44,331 bases of DNA, taken from positions 1 through 44,331 of IMG/VR virus record IMGVR_UViG_3300005329_000007. One strand, written 5' to 3'. The stretch comes from a virus. This document shows positions 29,974 to 39,700 of the stretch, piece after piece (position 1 is the first letter of the stretch; every line of letters starts with the position of its first letter). Made by a program: the position numbers and the translations under genes. The notes under the pieces were generated by a model. The model was given only the letters and a program-made list of their open reading frames with translations, ran no database searches and was not told where the DNA came from.

Positions 29974-30498
29974 ATGAACCGAGCCCCAGCCAGGCCTGTA
30001 ACGGTGGATGGGATGCCGGCAGTCGACACCAGGGCGAAGGTCAACGCCAGGGCCAAGCTGGTGGCCAGGGCGGACGGGTCGACCAGCCATCGGAAGCGCC
30101 ATCAGATCAAGCTGGACGAGGTGGCCAAGCTCGATTACCTGGCCGCGCTGCCCAGGTTCAGCACCCCTGGGCCAGCCCTCAAAGCGGCTGGGGCCACGCC
30201 CTCTCAGCTCGCCAGGTGGCGGGAGGAGGACGGGGCGTTCCTGGCCGCTGAGCGCCAGGTCAGGGAGGGGATAGCCGACGAGCTGGAGCGAGAGGCAGTC
30301 CGTCGGGCGTTCCGTGGGGTGCGGCGGCCCGTCTACCAGGGCGGCCTCCTCGCTGGCTACCTGACCGAGTACTCGGACCAGCTCCTCATGTTCGTCCTGA
30401 AGGCGATGCGGCCCGAGCGGTTCCGTGAGAAGAGCGAGGTCAGCGTCAACCCGATTGTGAAGGTGGTCGCCGGCTTCGACCCCCAGGACGTCCTGTAG
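29974..30498 (+). CDS. Probable terminase small subunit, 174 aa
   Basis: The DNA-recognition part of the packaging motor, judged by position before the large subunit and by pattern: an N-terminal HTH-like part (LDYLAALPRFSTPGPALKAAGATPSQLARWRE), a helical middle (VREGIADELEREAVRRAFRG), then YSDQLLMFVLKAMRPERFREKSE, which is frequent in small terminases. A basic N-terminus precedes it. The start is uncertain: ATG 29974 has no ribosome site, and ATG 30013, preceded by GGTGGATGGG, gives 161 residues. Confidence 0.75.
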   Translation: MNRAPARPVTVDGMPAVDTRAKVNARAKLVARADGSTSHRKRHQIKLDEVAKLDYLAALPRFSTPGPALKAAGATPSQLARWREEDGAFLAAERQVREGIADELEREAVRRAFRGVRRPVYQGGLLAGYLTEYSDQLLMFVLKAMRPERFREKSEVSVNPIVKVVAGFDPQDVL

Positions 30499-30516
30499 GT
30501 ACCGTCCGCTGGTACC
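30498..30516. promoter_or_regulatory. GGTACC-N7-GGTACC element, third copy
   Basis: Two GGTACC hexamers separated by GTCCGCT. Read on the other strand the spacer is AGCGGAC, close to AGCGAAC and TTCGGAC in the two elements near 12.4-12.6 kb, giving a shared form WKCGRAC between the hexamers. It overlaps the stop codon of the small terminase gene. Likely bound by the same unknown protein as the other two. Confidence 0.5.
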
Positions 30517-30875
30517 ACCAGGGCTCAGCAGGGCTCGTCTGATCTCGTGAGACCTTCGTCTGAGCCTATCGACACGGTAGGAGCAGCTCGCCTGGTACCT
30601 GATCTCGCCCTGGTCGAGGAGGTCTCTCGCGCGCGTCTAGCGGTAGGGGGCCGACCCAGGGGTACCACGTCGGGGGAGCCGGCCCGAACCCGCGCATCTC
30701 TAAGCCCGGCGTGCGAAAAAATTCTCTCTGGCCCGGAGCGGACTTGGCGCTACGACGGTGTGAGGGAGAACGCGGCGGGGCCGGACAACTGATGGTTTCC
30801 GTCAGCCCGTGCGTTTGTCAATGGTTGTGCCGTGACTGAGACGCCCGGTGTCACAAGCAGGTGTGGAGTCCTCCG
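30499..30875. promoter_or_regulatory. Intergenic region between terminase genes; GGTACC elements, possible cos/pac
   Basis: This 377-bp gap is unusual in so dense a genome. It holds GGTACC at 30498-30503 and 30511-30516 (7-bp spacer GTCCGCT), and again at 30594 and 30661, two GATCTCG repeats (30541, 30601) and an AT-rich patch GCGAAAAAATTCTC near 30717. A weak 81-codon frame at 30547-30792 is probably spurious. A packaging site or late regulatory region would fit between terminase genes, but no direct proof is seen. Confidence 0.45.
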
Positions 30876-32198
30876 GTGACCTCTAATCCGGTTGCGGAGA
30901 TGCCGGCAGGGCAGTCGGCGTACCAGCCGTACGGGTCGGCGCGGGAGCTGATGCAGTATCGCGGGCGTGAGGTGCTCGTGGGTGGGCCAGCAGGCACGGG
31001 GAAGTCCAGGGCGTGCCTGGAGAAGCTGTCGTTTGTGGCCTACCACAAGCCCATCCGTGCGGCGATTGTGCGGAAGGTCCGCAAGTCGCTCACCCAGGCG
31101 GCGCTGGTGACGTTCGAGAAGAAGGTGCTGCCCACTCCAAGTGGAGTCCGCTTCTGGACGGAGGATCAGGAGTACCGCTATCCGGGGGGTGCGGTGATTG
31201 CCCTCGCCGGGCTCGACGACCCCGAGAAGGTGAAGTCGACGGAATTCGATCTGATCTACGTGCAGGAGGCGACGGAGCTGGACCAGAACGACTGGGAGCT
31301 GCTCGTGTCCCGCTTACGCAATGGCGTGCTCTCCTATCAGCAGCTCCTGGCGGATTGCAACCCGGCGGACCCGTACCACTGGTTGAAGCAGCGCTGCGAT
31401 CGGGGTGACTGCTATTTGCTGGAGTCCAGGCACGAGGACAACCCGGTGTTGTTCGATCAGGTCCGTCGCCAGTGGACGCCATTTGGTACCGAATACCTGA
31501 AAACCCTGGACACCCTCACGGGGTATTTGCACAAGCGACTCCGCATGGGCTTGTGGGTGGCGGCGGACGGCATGTTCTTTACGGAGTGGGATCCGGAGGT
31601 GCATATCGTCGATCCGTTCGAGATTCCGGCGCACTGGCCCAGGTGGACCTCCGTGGATTACGGCTTTGCGGCACCGTATTGTTGCTTGTGGTTTGCACGC
31701 GATCCGGAGGGGGAGCGACCGGTGTACGTGTACCGCGAGCGGTACGCCACCAATTTGCGCGACGAGGAGCAGGCGGAGCAGATCCGCTTGGCATCCGCCG
31801 GTGAGCGGATTGTCACCAATGTGCTGGACCCCTCGATGTTCAATGCGCGCAGTGAGCAGAACCGTCCGTCGATCGCCCAGGTGTACGCGGACCACGGCGT
31901 GTGGCCGATCGTGCCGGGGCACAACAACCGTCGGACCGGTTGGGCGGTGGTGCGTCGAGCCATGGCGTCGGGAGACGGAGTACCACCACGGCTCCGCCTG
32001 TTTCGGCACCACTGCCCCAACCTTGAGCGCACGCTGCCGGCCATGGTCCACGATCCGCTCGATCCCGAGGACGTGGCCGACAAGCTGCACGGCACCAAGA
32101 CCGAGGACCACGCGCCTGACGCCCTCAGGTACGGGCTGAGCATCGAGGCCAGCCCCGAAGAGGACACCGACGTGCGCGGGCTGGTGTGGGCGGCCTGA
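30876..32198 (+). CDS. terL: Terminase large subunit, 440 aa
   Basis: Packaging ATPase-nuclease. The N-terminal ATPase has Walker A GPAGTGKS (37-44) and Walker B LIYVQE with catalytic Glu131. The C-terminal RNase-H-like nuclease has Asp261 in SVDYGF, a second acidic site in VLDPSMF, and DHAPDALRYG. Length is normal for the Terminase_6 group. I prefer GTG 30876 (GGAG seven bases upstream) to the GTG at 30861. It is the anchor for recognising the late module. Confidence 0.95.
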   Translation: MTSNPVAEMPAGQSAYQPYGSARELMQYRGREVLVGGPAGTGKSRACLEKLSFVAYHKPIRAAIVRKVRKSLTQAALVTFEKKVLPTPSGVRFWTEDQEYRYPGGAVIALAGLDDPEKVKSTEFDLIYVQEATELDQNDWELLVSRLRNGVLSYQQLLADCNPADPYHWLKQRCDRGDCYLLESRHEDNPVLFDQVRRQWTPFGTEYLKTLDTLTGYLHKRLRMGLWVAADGMFFTEWDPEVHIVDPFEIPAHWPRWTSVDYGFAAPYCCLWFARDPEGERPVYVYRERYATNLRDEEQAEQIRLASAGERIVTNVLDPSMFNARSEQNRPSIAQVYADHGVWPIVPGHNNRRTGWAVVRRAMASGDGVPPRLRLFRHHCPNLERTLPAMVHDPLDPEDVADKLHGTKTEDHAPDALRYGLSIEASPEEDTDVRGLVWAA

Positions 32199-32199
32199 C

Positions 32200-32940
32200 G
32201 TGAGCCAGCTCGCGGTCGACTTCAAGCAGAGCGGCTCAGGGCGTGAGCAGCGCACCGACGGCAACTGGAAGCACCTGGGCATCATCGACGGCGGCAGCGT
32301 GCGGATCGGGCAGCCCATGGCGCCGCGCAGCGGCCAGGGCGTCGAGGTCGGCCACTACCCCGGCCCAGCGGTCACCCAGGGCTACATCCTGAGCTACGAC
32401 CGCGACCTGAACACCTTCCGCGACCTCACCATCCAGGGCAAAAACGTCAGCATCTACGCCCAGGCCGGCGGCAGCTTGAACCTCTCCGCCAGCCAGCTCA
32501 TCCTGCCCGACGGGTCGATCACCACGCCGATGCTCGCGCCCAACGCGGTCCAGCAGCTCCTGACGTCGTCGTACCTGGCCGGCGGCAGCGGCGCGTACTC
32601 CACCATCAACACCTGGCTGGAGACGTCGGTCCAGATCGCCGCGACCGTCTTTAGTGGTGCGGTAGTGCGGCTGGAGTGCCGCCTCAATTTCAGCGTCAGT
32701 GCGGCGGCGGCGGTGAACGTCGGCATCTTCTACGACCACGCGCTGCTGATCGGCAACCAGGCGGCGGTGTACACCCCGTCGGACCTGATCAATTGGGGCC
32801 AGATGGTCAGCTTCGTCTACTACTACACGCCCAGTGCCGGCACGCACACCTTCGGCATCGGGGTCAACTTCAGCGCTGGCACGCTCACCCTTTCACCAGG
32901 CGCCTACCAGGCGCTGTACGTCACGGAGCAGAAGCGGTGA
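32200..32940 (+). CDS. Fibre-like protein sharing C-terminus with the collagen-like fibre, 246 aa
   Basis: N-terminal ~100 residues are beta-rich (GNWKHLGIIDGGSVRIG, LTIQGKNVSIYAQAGGSLNLS). The C-terminal ~90 (VRLECRLNFSVS, SAGTHTFGIGVNF, GTLTLSPGAYQALYVTEQKR) align with the end of the fibre at 6162-7457. It is probably a second receptor-binding or decoration protein. Position between terminase and portal is odd for a fibre gene. GTG start one base after the terminase stop. Confidence 0.72.
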   Translation: MSQLAVDFKQSGSGREQRTDGNWKHLGIIDGGSVRIGQPMAPRSGQGVEVGHYPGPAVTQGYILSYDRDLNTFRDLTIQGKNVSIYAQAGGSLNLSASQLILPDGSITTPMLAPNAVQQLLTSSYLAGGSGAYSTINTWLETSVQIAATVFSGAVVRLECRLNFSVSAAAAVNVGIFYDHALLIGNQAAVYTPSDLINWGQMVSFVYYYTPSAGTHTFGIGVNFSAGTLTLSPGAYQALYVTEQKR

Positions 32941-33019
32941 GGCGGCGTCCGGCCGGTTGCGGAGTAATCAAAAAGATTCCTGCCAGCACGCCGTGGCCGG
33001 AGCGGAAAGGTGACACCGC

Positions 33020-35161
33020 GTGAGCATGTCCAGCTCGCCCCCCAGCTCGTGGTTTGCCTCCAGCGGGAAGACCAAAGACGAGGACGCGATGGAGTCCGCG
33101 ACGATGGAATTGGCCCAGGAATTGAAGCGCCAATTCAAGGATCGCGACGAGCTGTACCGCGACATCGACGCGGTGCTCTTTGGGGAATTACCGGTCGAAA
33201 TTCCAGAGGCCTACCGCAAGACCGCGATCGAGGTGCGGAGTCCGCTGGCGCTGCACATCGCCACCACCGTCACCGCCGCATTGAGCGTCAATCCGATGAC
33301 GACGGTCTTCAAACCGGTCGGCTTTGGTGACACCTACCAGGCCAATTCGACACTCCGCGAGAACTTCTTCGAGGCGAGCTGGACGCGTCAGGAATTCGAG
33401 GCCAAGCGGCAATTGCTGCGGTTGTTCTTGTGGAGCATGGCGGTCAAGGGCGAGGGCGTGCTGAAAACCCTGGAGCGGAGCCGGAGTGCCTGGGGCGAGT
33501 ACGACAAGAAGGCGTCCGACATCGAGAAGGAATTGCGCCAGGCGGAGGATGCCTACGATCAGGACGCCCAGGACCGCCTGTACGACCACAAGACCGAAGA
33601 CCTGAAGCTGGTCATGCCGTACCCGATCGCCTCCACCGACGTGCCGCCCGAGACCTTCTACTACCGCAAAAACGAAAACGGCATCACCACGGCGGTTGAG
33701 ATCAAGGAGCTGCCATACATGGAGGCGCTGGAGCGCTTCGGCGCCGGGCTCGACTCCAGCGGCAACGTGGTCTCGCCCAAGACGTGGAGCGGGCTCGACC
33801 CGCGCGCGGCGGAGCTGGCACGGGCGGAGTGGAACCACGTCATGCACGGCAAAAACGACCAGACCATCCGCTGCATCGAGGCGTGGGACTGGCAGTGCCA
33901 GGTGATCCTGCTGAGCGGCCCCAACCAGCGCCACAAGAGCGGCAGCCTGGGCGAGGGCACCGTCTGCCGCGTCGTCCGCCATAGCTACGGCGACCCGATC
34001 CTCAAGACCCTGCGCGGGCCGTACTTCCACGCCCTGGGCATCACCACCGGCTCGCGCCTGCCCGAGCACGCGGGGCTGTCCATTCTTTTCGGTTTCTTAC
34101 GCTTGTTTCCCCTTTTGGATGCGCTGCTGACGATGCAGGGTAACGCGGCGTACATGACGGGTTATCCGGCGTTCAAGCGCACCACCCCGCCAGGCGTGCT
34201 GCCAGGGCTGCCGGCCATGCCGTACGGCACCGACGCCCGCGAGCAGAACACCCGCGCGCAGATCATCGAGCCCGGCAAGCTGTTCCCGTTCGACGTCAAC
34301 CCGATCGACCAGCCCAAGAGCGGCATCGACTCCGACAAGCTCATCGCCTCGATCAAGGACATGCTGGAGCTGGCGCTGCCGTCGGTCGTCCAGGGCATGG
34401 TCGCCAGCGACCAGTCGGGCTATGCGCTGAACCAGGCGGCGTACCTGGCGCGCCTGGGCTGGGATCCGATCGTCTCCAACGCCGAGGTCGCCCTGGGCGA
34501 TCGGATCGGCTTCGAGAGCTGGCTGATCGAAAAGCGCATCGGGGAGAAGGTCTACGCCTGGGGCGAGATGGAGGCCAAGAAGGGCCGCAAGGCCATCGGC
34601 GGCCAGACCAAGGCGGCGTGGCTCGGCATCGGTCCGGAGGAGCTGAAGGGCATCCACCGCTACGAGGCGAAGCTGGCGCCGTCCACCCCCTCGAACGAGA
34701 TCATCGAAACGCGCGCCATTGGCGAGAAGATGCAGCTCAAGCTGATCACCTACGAGGACGCCGTCGAGCGCGCCGGCTCCAACCCGGACGAGGTCGAGAA
34801 GAGCTGGATTCTGCATGATCTCAAGAACTCGCAAGAGATCCAGGGAGAGCTGAAGAAGGCGATTTTGCAGAAGATCGCGACCATCCGCTCCGCCACCATG
34901 GAGGCCGCCGGGCTGCCCAGCCCAGCGGAGATGGCCGCCGTCGGTGCCGGCGGAGTCCCAGGTGGGACACCCGGCACGCCACCCACCGGACTGCCGGGGG
35001 GTATGCCGCCCAATCCGGTCCCGTCTCCTGGGATGGGACTGCCGATTGCCCCACCGCCGCCGGCAGGGGCGGGAGGCGGCATGCCACCCGGCGGCATCGC
35101 GGGCGGCCCGGTCGTACCGGGTCCGCCGGCGAATGCCATGCCGCTGCCTGGAGGACGCTAG
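33020..35161 (+). CDS. Portal protein, 713 aa
   Basis: Forms the dodecameric DNA gate at one head vertex. It is recognised by size, position after the terminase and the general portal pattern: an N-terminal helical region with LHIATTVTAALSVNP, a long charged segment with a tyrosine-rich strand (PPETFYYRKNENG), and the clip/stem region (SGIDSDKLIASIKDMLELALPSVVQG, SGYALNQAAYLARLGW). The last ~80 residues are a Gly/Pro-rich tail, probably disordered. GTG start with AAAGGTG upstream. The 79-bp gap before it shows nothing notable. Confidence 0.82.
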   Translation: MSMSSSPPSSWFASSGKTKDEDAMESATMELAQELKRQFKDRDELYRDIDAVLFGELPVEIPEAYRKTAIEVRSPLALHIATTVTAALSVNPMTTVFKPVGFGDTYQANSTLRENFFEASWTRQEFEAKRQLLRLFLWSMAVKGEGVLKTLERSRSAWGEYDKKASDIEKELRQAEDAYDQDAQDRLYDHKTEDLKLVMPYPIASTDVPPETFYYRKNENGITTAVEIKELPYMEALERFGAGLDSSGNVVSPKTWSGLDPRAAELARAEWNHVMHGKNDQTIRCIEAWDWQCQVILLSGPNQRHKSGSLGEGTVCRVVRHSYGDPILKTLRGPYFHALGITTGSRLPEHAGLSILFGFLRLFPLLDALLTMQGNAAYMTGYPAFKRTTPPGVLPGLPAMPYGTDAREQNTRAQIIEPGKLFPFDVNPIDQPKSGIDSDKLIASIKDMLELALPSVVQGMVASDQSGYALNQAAYLARLGWDPIVSNAEVALGDRIGFESWLIEKRIGEKVYAWGEMEAKKGRKAIGGQTKAAWLGIGPEELKGIHRYEAKLAPSTPSNEIIETRAIGEKMQLKLITYEDAVERAGSNPDEVEKSWILHDLKNSQEIQGELKKAILQKIATIRSATMEAAGLPSPAEMAAVGAGGVPGGTPGTPPTGLPGGMPPNPVPSPGMGLPIAPPPPAGAGGGMPPGGIAGGPVVPGPPANAMPLPGGR

Positions 35162-35163
35162 AG

Positions 35164-35697
35164 GTGCCTGGACCTCCCAACATGATGGACGAGGTCGCGG
35201 ACGACCTCGCCGGTTGGATCGACAAGACCGCCAACGAGGTGGCGCTGGCGTTTGCCCCCGGTCGCGCGCCGTTTAGCGCGAACATCACCGAGGAGCAGAA
35301 GCTGGAGTTTTACAAGGCGCAGATCTTCAATACAGACGGAAGCCCCAACGTGCCAGGTCGTCAGGCACTCCTTGCTCGCCTGGGGGCCGACGGGTTCGCC
35401 AGGGTATATAAGGCAGTCCTGTCGGCGCATCCGGAGCTGAAGCCGACTCCGCCGCGTCCCGAGCTGGAGGTGCCGGAGCAGTGGCCGACGCCGCCTCCAC
35501 CAGGCGCTCCAATCGGACCACCAGTTGGGCCGCCAGGCCCGCCACCTCCGCCAGGAGTGCCACCTGGGCCTCCACCCGGTCCGCCAGGCCCGCCAATGCC
35601 TCCAATTCCGCCAGGTCCACCGCTCGGTCCGCCTGGTCCACCACTCGGCCCTCCCGTCCGGCCCATGATGCCACCGCCACCGGTGCTGCGGAGATAG
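35164..35697 (+). CDS. Protein with proline-rich tail, 177 aa
   Basis: GTG start. Residues 1-100 form a small helical domain (MMDEVADDLAGWIDKTANEV, EEQKLEFYKAQIF, LLARLGADGFARVYKAVLS). Residues ~105-177 are almost only Pro and Gly with repeated GPPGPP and GPPLGPP, likely extended polyproline. It may be a virion protein or portal-associated factor. Unrecognised. Confidence 0.72.
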   Translation: MPGPPNMMDEVADDLAGWIDKTANEVALAFAPGRAPFSANITEEQKLEFYKAQIFNTDGSPNVPGRQALLARLGADGFARVYKAVLSAHPELKPTPPRPELEVPEQWPTPPPPGAPIGPPVGPPGPPPPPGVPPGPPPGPPGPPMPPIPPGPPLGPPGPPLGPPVRPMMPPPPVLRR

Positions 35698-35700
35698 TCC

Positions 35701-36792
35701 ATGGCTGACGAATTCCAGAATGATCAAGCCGAGTGGGCGCGTAAGACCGCCGCCGACAACGCCACCAACGAATACAACAAGTCCAAGGCGAACAACGAAA
35801 ACGAGGCGACCGCGCTCGCCAAGGCGAAGTTTGCCTGGCAACAGGTCATCGACCGCGCCGGCCTCACCGGCAAGTTTGAGGACCAGTGGACGCAGCCCGT
35901 CAACCAGTGGTTCACCGAGCAATTCGGGACGTGGATGCCGCAGGGTCCAACGGCTGGCCAGCAGACGCTTCAGAGCCAGCAGCAGGGCTGGCAGCAGGCC
36001 TACGACACCTCGCAGATGTACGGCCAGTACTACGCGCCCGGCAGCGCGCCGACCGCTGGCCAGCAGACGCTCGCCGCGCAGAACCAGCAGCAGCAACTCG
36101 GGCTCAGCCAGGCGCAACTGACGGGCTACTACAACGCGCCCGGCGCCGCCCCCGGCTCGCAGGGCCAGCAGACGCTCCAGGGCCAGCAGCAGTACTGGAG
36201 CCAGGGCTTCCAGCAGCAGCAGGAGGCCAACCGCGTCGCCGCGCAGCAGCAGCAGACGGCCCAGGCGTACCTCCAGCTCCTGTCCAGCTTGCGGGGGCCG
36301 GCGGACTGGGCGAAGTACCAGCAGGTGCTCGGCTCAACCCCTGGGGGAATGTCCGACCTCGTGGCGGCAGCCATGGGCCAGTACGTGCCTGGCGGTGGCG
36401 CGACGACCGGCTACCAGCCCCAGGCGGCCAATCTCCAGACGATGATGGGCCAGGTCCAGCAGTACGCGCCGAGCTACCAGCAGCAGCAGCCCCAGCAGGG
36501 CGGCCCGGCGTGGGGCAGCGGCATCGGCGTGGGCGGCCAGGAGAACACCCCCGCGCAGCAGCAGCAGGCGACCGGCAACGGCACCAACATGTACGGCCAG
36601 AGCCAGCTCCCGGCGCCGAACCAGATCGCGGCGCAGAGCTGGAACGGCATGGCGCCCAGCCAGCAGCAGATGCTGCTCGGCCAGTACGAGGCCCAGGGCT
36701 GGGACAAGAACGACGTCCAGGCGCTGATGAACCAGAGCCTGCCGAAGTACGCCAGCAACGCGCCGACGGCGGGAACGTGGCAGCTCCGCTGA
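35701..36792 (+). CDS. Glutamine-rich virion protein, 363 aa
   Basis: Extreme Gln content with internal repeats of PTAGQQTL..Q (about 82, 120, 155) and runs of three or four Gln. The N-terminus is a charged helix (EFQNDQAEWARKTAADNATNEYN). The composition resembles ejected or internal proteins of short-tailed phages, but there is no family match. It sits directly upstream of the giant virion protein, with which it probably acts. Confidence 0.75.
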   Translation: MADEFQNDQAEWARKTAADNATNEYNKSKANNENEATALAKAKFAWQQVIDRAGLTGKFEDQWTQPVNQWFTEQFGTWMPQGPTAGQQTLQSQQQGWQQAYDTSQMYGQYYAPGSAPTAGQQTLAAQNQQQQLGLSQAQLTGYYNAPGAAPGSQGQQTLQGQQQYWSQGFQQQQEANRVAAQQQQTAQAYLQLLSSLRGPADWAKYQQVLGSTPGGMSDLVAAAMGQYVPGGGATTGYQPQAANLQTMMGQVQQYAPSYQQQQPQQGGPAWGSGIGVGGQENTPAQQQQATGNGTNMYGQSQLPAPNQIAAQSWNGMAPSQQQMLLGQYEAQGWDKNDVQALMNQSLPKYASNAPTAGTWQLR

Positions 36793-36793
36793 C

Positions 36794-39700
36794 ATGACGA
36801 TGCTGCCGGACATCGGAAGCGACGAGTACGAGGAGTGGAAGCGCCAGCAATTCGCGCAGTCCGCCCAATCGCAGATCGACAACCACGCCTTCGAGCACAT
36901 CGCGGATCAGTCGATCGCGACGTTGCAGACGCCGGTCAGCTCCGACTCGCTCACTAATCCGCTCGGGTATCCTCCATCACAGGCGCAACCACCGGTTCCT
37001 GAGCCGCCGCAGCCAGCTCCTGAGCCACCCGTGGCGGCGCCTGCCCCGCCTCCGGCGCCAGCTCCAACTCCCGCGCCGGAGCCCCCACCCGTCGCCCCCG
37101 TTGCGGCTCCCGCCGCAGCGGCTCTCCCCGCGACGGGTGGTGGGGCGGGGCCGATGGACTGGATCGGCGGCGCCCTGAACGCGGTCGAGAAGGCCGGCGG
37201 CGACGTGCAGTCGTTCGCCTCCAGCTTCAATCCGGGCGCGGGTATCTCGGGCGCCCTGAGTGCGGCAGAGAAGGCAGGGGCAGATATCCAGACGTTCGCC
37301 TCGAACTTCACGCCGCCACCACCTCCAGCTCCCGCCGCCGCACCACCGAGCACCCTCCCAGGCGGCAGTGCGACGGCGGGCCAGGGCGCCAGGGTCGACG
37401 GTGTCCCGGACTGGCTCGGCCAGCTCATCGTCAAGAACGCGCCACCGGAACTGGCGGCGGATCCGGACTTCATCCGCACGGTGGCCGCTGGCGCGAAGGC
37501 GGAGTCCGGCTGGGACGTCAACAAGATCCAGAACGGCTACGCCATGGGCAGCAACGCCGGCGCGCGCGGGCTGTTCCAGTTCGACATGGGCGGCATGGGC
37601 GCCAACATCCCCGAGGGGGCGCTCCTGGGCGATAACGGCGCCGCCTACCAGGCGAGCAAGATCGTCCCGCTGTACGCCCAGGCGTACAAGAGCGCGCCAG
37701 CGGGGCTCACCCCGGCGGAGAAGGCGTCCTGGGTGGCAGCCCAGGCGGAGCGCCCGCTCGGCTACGACGACCCCAACTCCGCCGCGCGGCGCAACTACGC
37801 CACCGCCTACGGCCAGATCGGCGGCCCGGGCGGAGCATTCGGCAGTGTCGGCGGCGGCACCGGCCCGGTCGCCAGGACGGCCGGCCAGCTCAGCCAGTTT
37901 GGCGATCCGCAGCTCACCAACGACGAGGCGTACGCGGCGTGCGGCCCGGCGGCAGCGGTGCGCTTCGCCCAGGCGTACGGGCGCAACCCGTCGCTCCGCG
38001 AGGCGACCGACCTCGCCAGGACGGTCGGCTGGACCCCTGGCCAGGGCATGGCCGGGCTGGCGTCCGAAAAGAACCTGATGGACAAGCTCGGCGTGCCGAC
38101 CAAGATGCTTGGCGGTCCGCAGTGGACTGCCTTCGCCAAAGAGGCGCAGAGCGGCAACCCGGTCACCATCAGCACCCAGGGGCACTACTTCTTTGCCGAC
38201 GGCTACGACCCGCAGAGCGGCGCGTTCCACGTCGGCCGCTCCGGGTCGGACCTCCGCCAGGGATCGGAGTGGATGACACCCGACCAGATGGAGGCGGTCA
38301 TGGGGCCGGTCCAGGGCGGGCTGCTCGCGGATAACCCCCAGGTACCGTCGCCGTCGCTCGCGGCTGCGCCGCAGGGGTTGGACCGCCTCGCCGCTGACGC
38401 CGACCGCCTCCGTCAGGCCGCGCAGCCGATCGCGGACCAGCTCGGCATCGCCACGGACTGGCTCGGCAACGTCATCAGCAAGACAGGCCTGAAGGCGCCG
38501 TCGAAGACCGTCCAGAGCCAGATCCTGGGCGACCAACCGGCCGATGTCGGGCCGCTGAAGGTGGGCGGCGCGGCCGGCCAGGGGCTGGGCATCCTGGGCG
38601 CGGTCGGGGAGGCGATCAACGGGCCGAGCGAGCAGTACCCCTCAGGCGGTCCGCTCAGCGGTCCGATCACTGGCGAGCTGCGCCGTGAGTCGGGGACAGC
38701 CCAGCTCGCGCGCGACTTCCAAGACCAGACGGGTGTCGCGTACGCCGACTACGAGAACCAGTACCGCCAGGAGGCGGCGCAGATCCGTGCCGGCCAGCGG
38801 GACGACTTCAGCCCTGCCATGAAGGGGCTCCAGAGCACCTGGCAGCAGGTACAGAGCGGCGGCTACGGCGGCATGCTGGGCGCCTACAGCCGCGTGCCCG
38901 AGGAGCAGCAGCAGGCCGAGGCGGAGATCCCCGGCTCGATCAGCCAGGCGCTGATCTCGACGGCGCTGCTGCCGGGTGCGGTCGAGGCGACGCCTGCCGG
39001 TCTCGCCCGAGCTGCGGCGGCCAACGTCGTCGACCCGACGAACATCCCGTACCTGGCGGGCCAGCAGGCGCTGGAGGGCGTCGCACGCGGTGTCGGCGCG
39101 CTGGGCCGCCTGGGGGGTCTTGCCGACAGTGGTGTGGCCAACGTGGTGGCCAAGGGTGGCGAGGTGGCGGCGGACGCCGGGGAGCAGCTCTCGCCGTGGC
39201 TGCACGAGAACGTGACGGGCGACATCCAGTCAGCAGTCAAGACGGCGCTGGGCCAGACTGCCACGCCCCAGGAGCTGGCCGACGCCCAGGCGACGCTCGA
39301 TGCCGCGCGCACGGCGGGCGACAGCGTGCTCAACCCCTTCCTGACCGCACAGACGCCCGAGGGGCTGGCTGCGGTGCGGCGTCAGCTCAACGCCCTCGCG
39401 GATGCTGGCGCCGACCAGCGCAACTGGTACGACGAGTCGAGCCGCGCCATTCTCGACGCCACCCAGGGCAACGTCGACGACGCCGAGCAGATCGCCAAGC
39501 TGGTCGGCATCTACTCGAACAACACGCCCGTGCTCGACAACATGAACAACGCGATGACGGCGTGGACCCAGTTCAAGAACGGGCTGCCCATCGACGCGCC
39601 GACGTTGAGCGAGAACAACCTGCGCGCCCACAACCTGCTGTACGGCGGCAAGGAGTGGGAGGGGCTCAAGACCAACAACTTCTACCGCAACCTCATGAAG

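Noticed and set aside
30547-30792. 81-codon GTG frame on + between terminase genes
   Set aside because: Unusual codon use, no recognisable fold and repeats inside it; judged non-coding, though not excluded.
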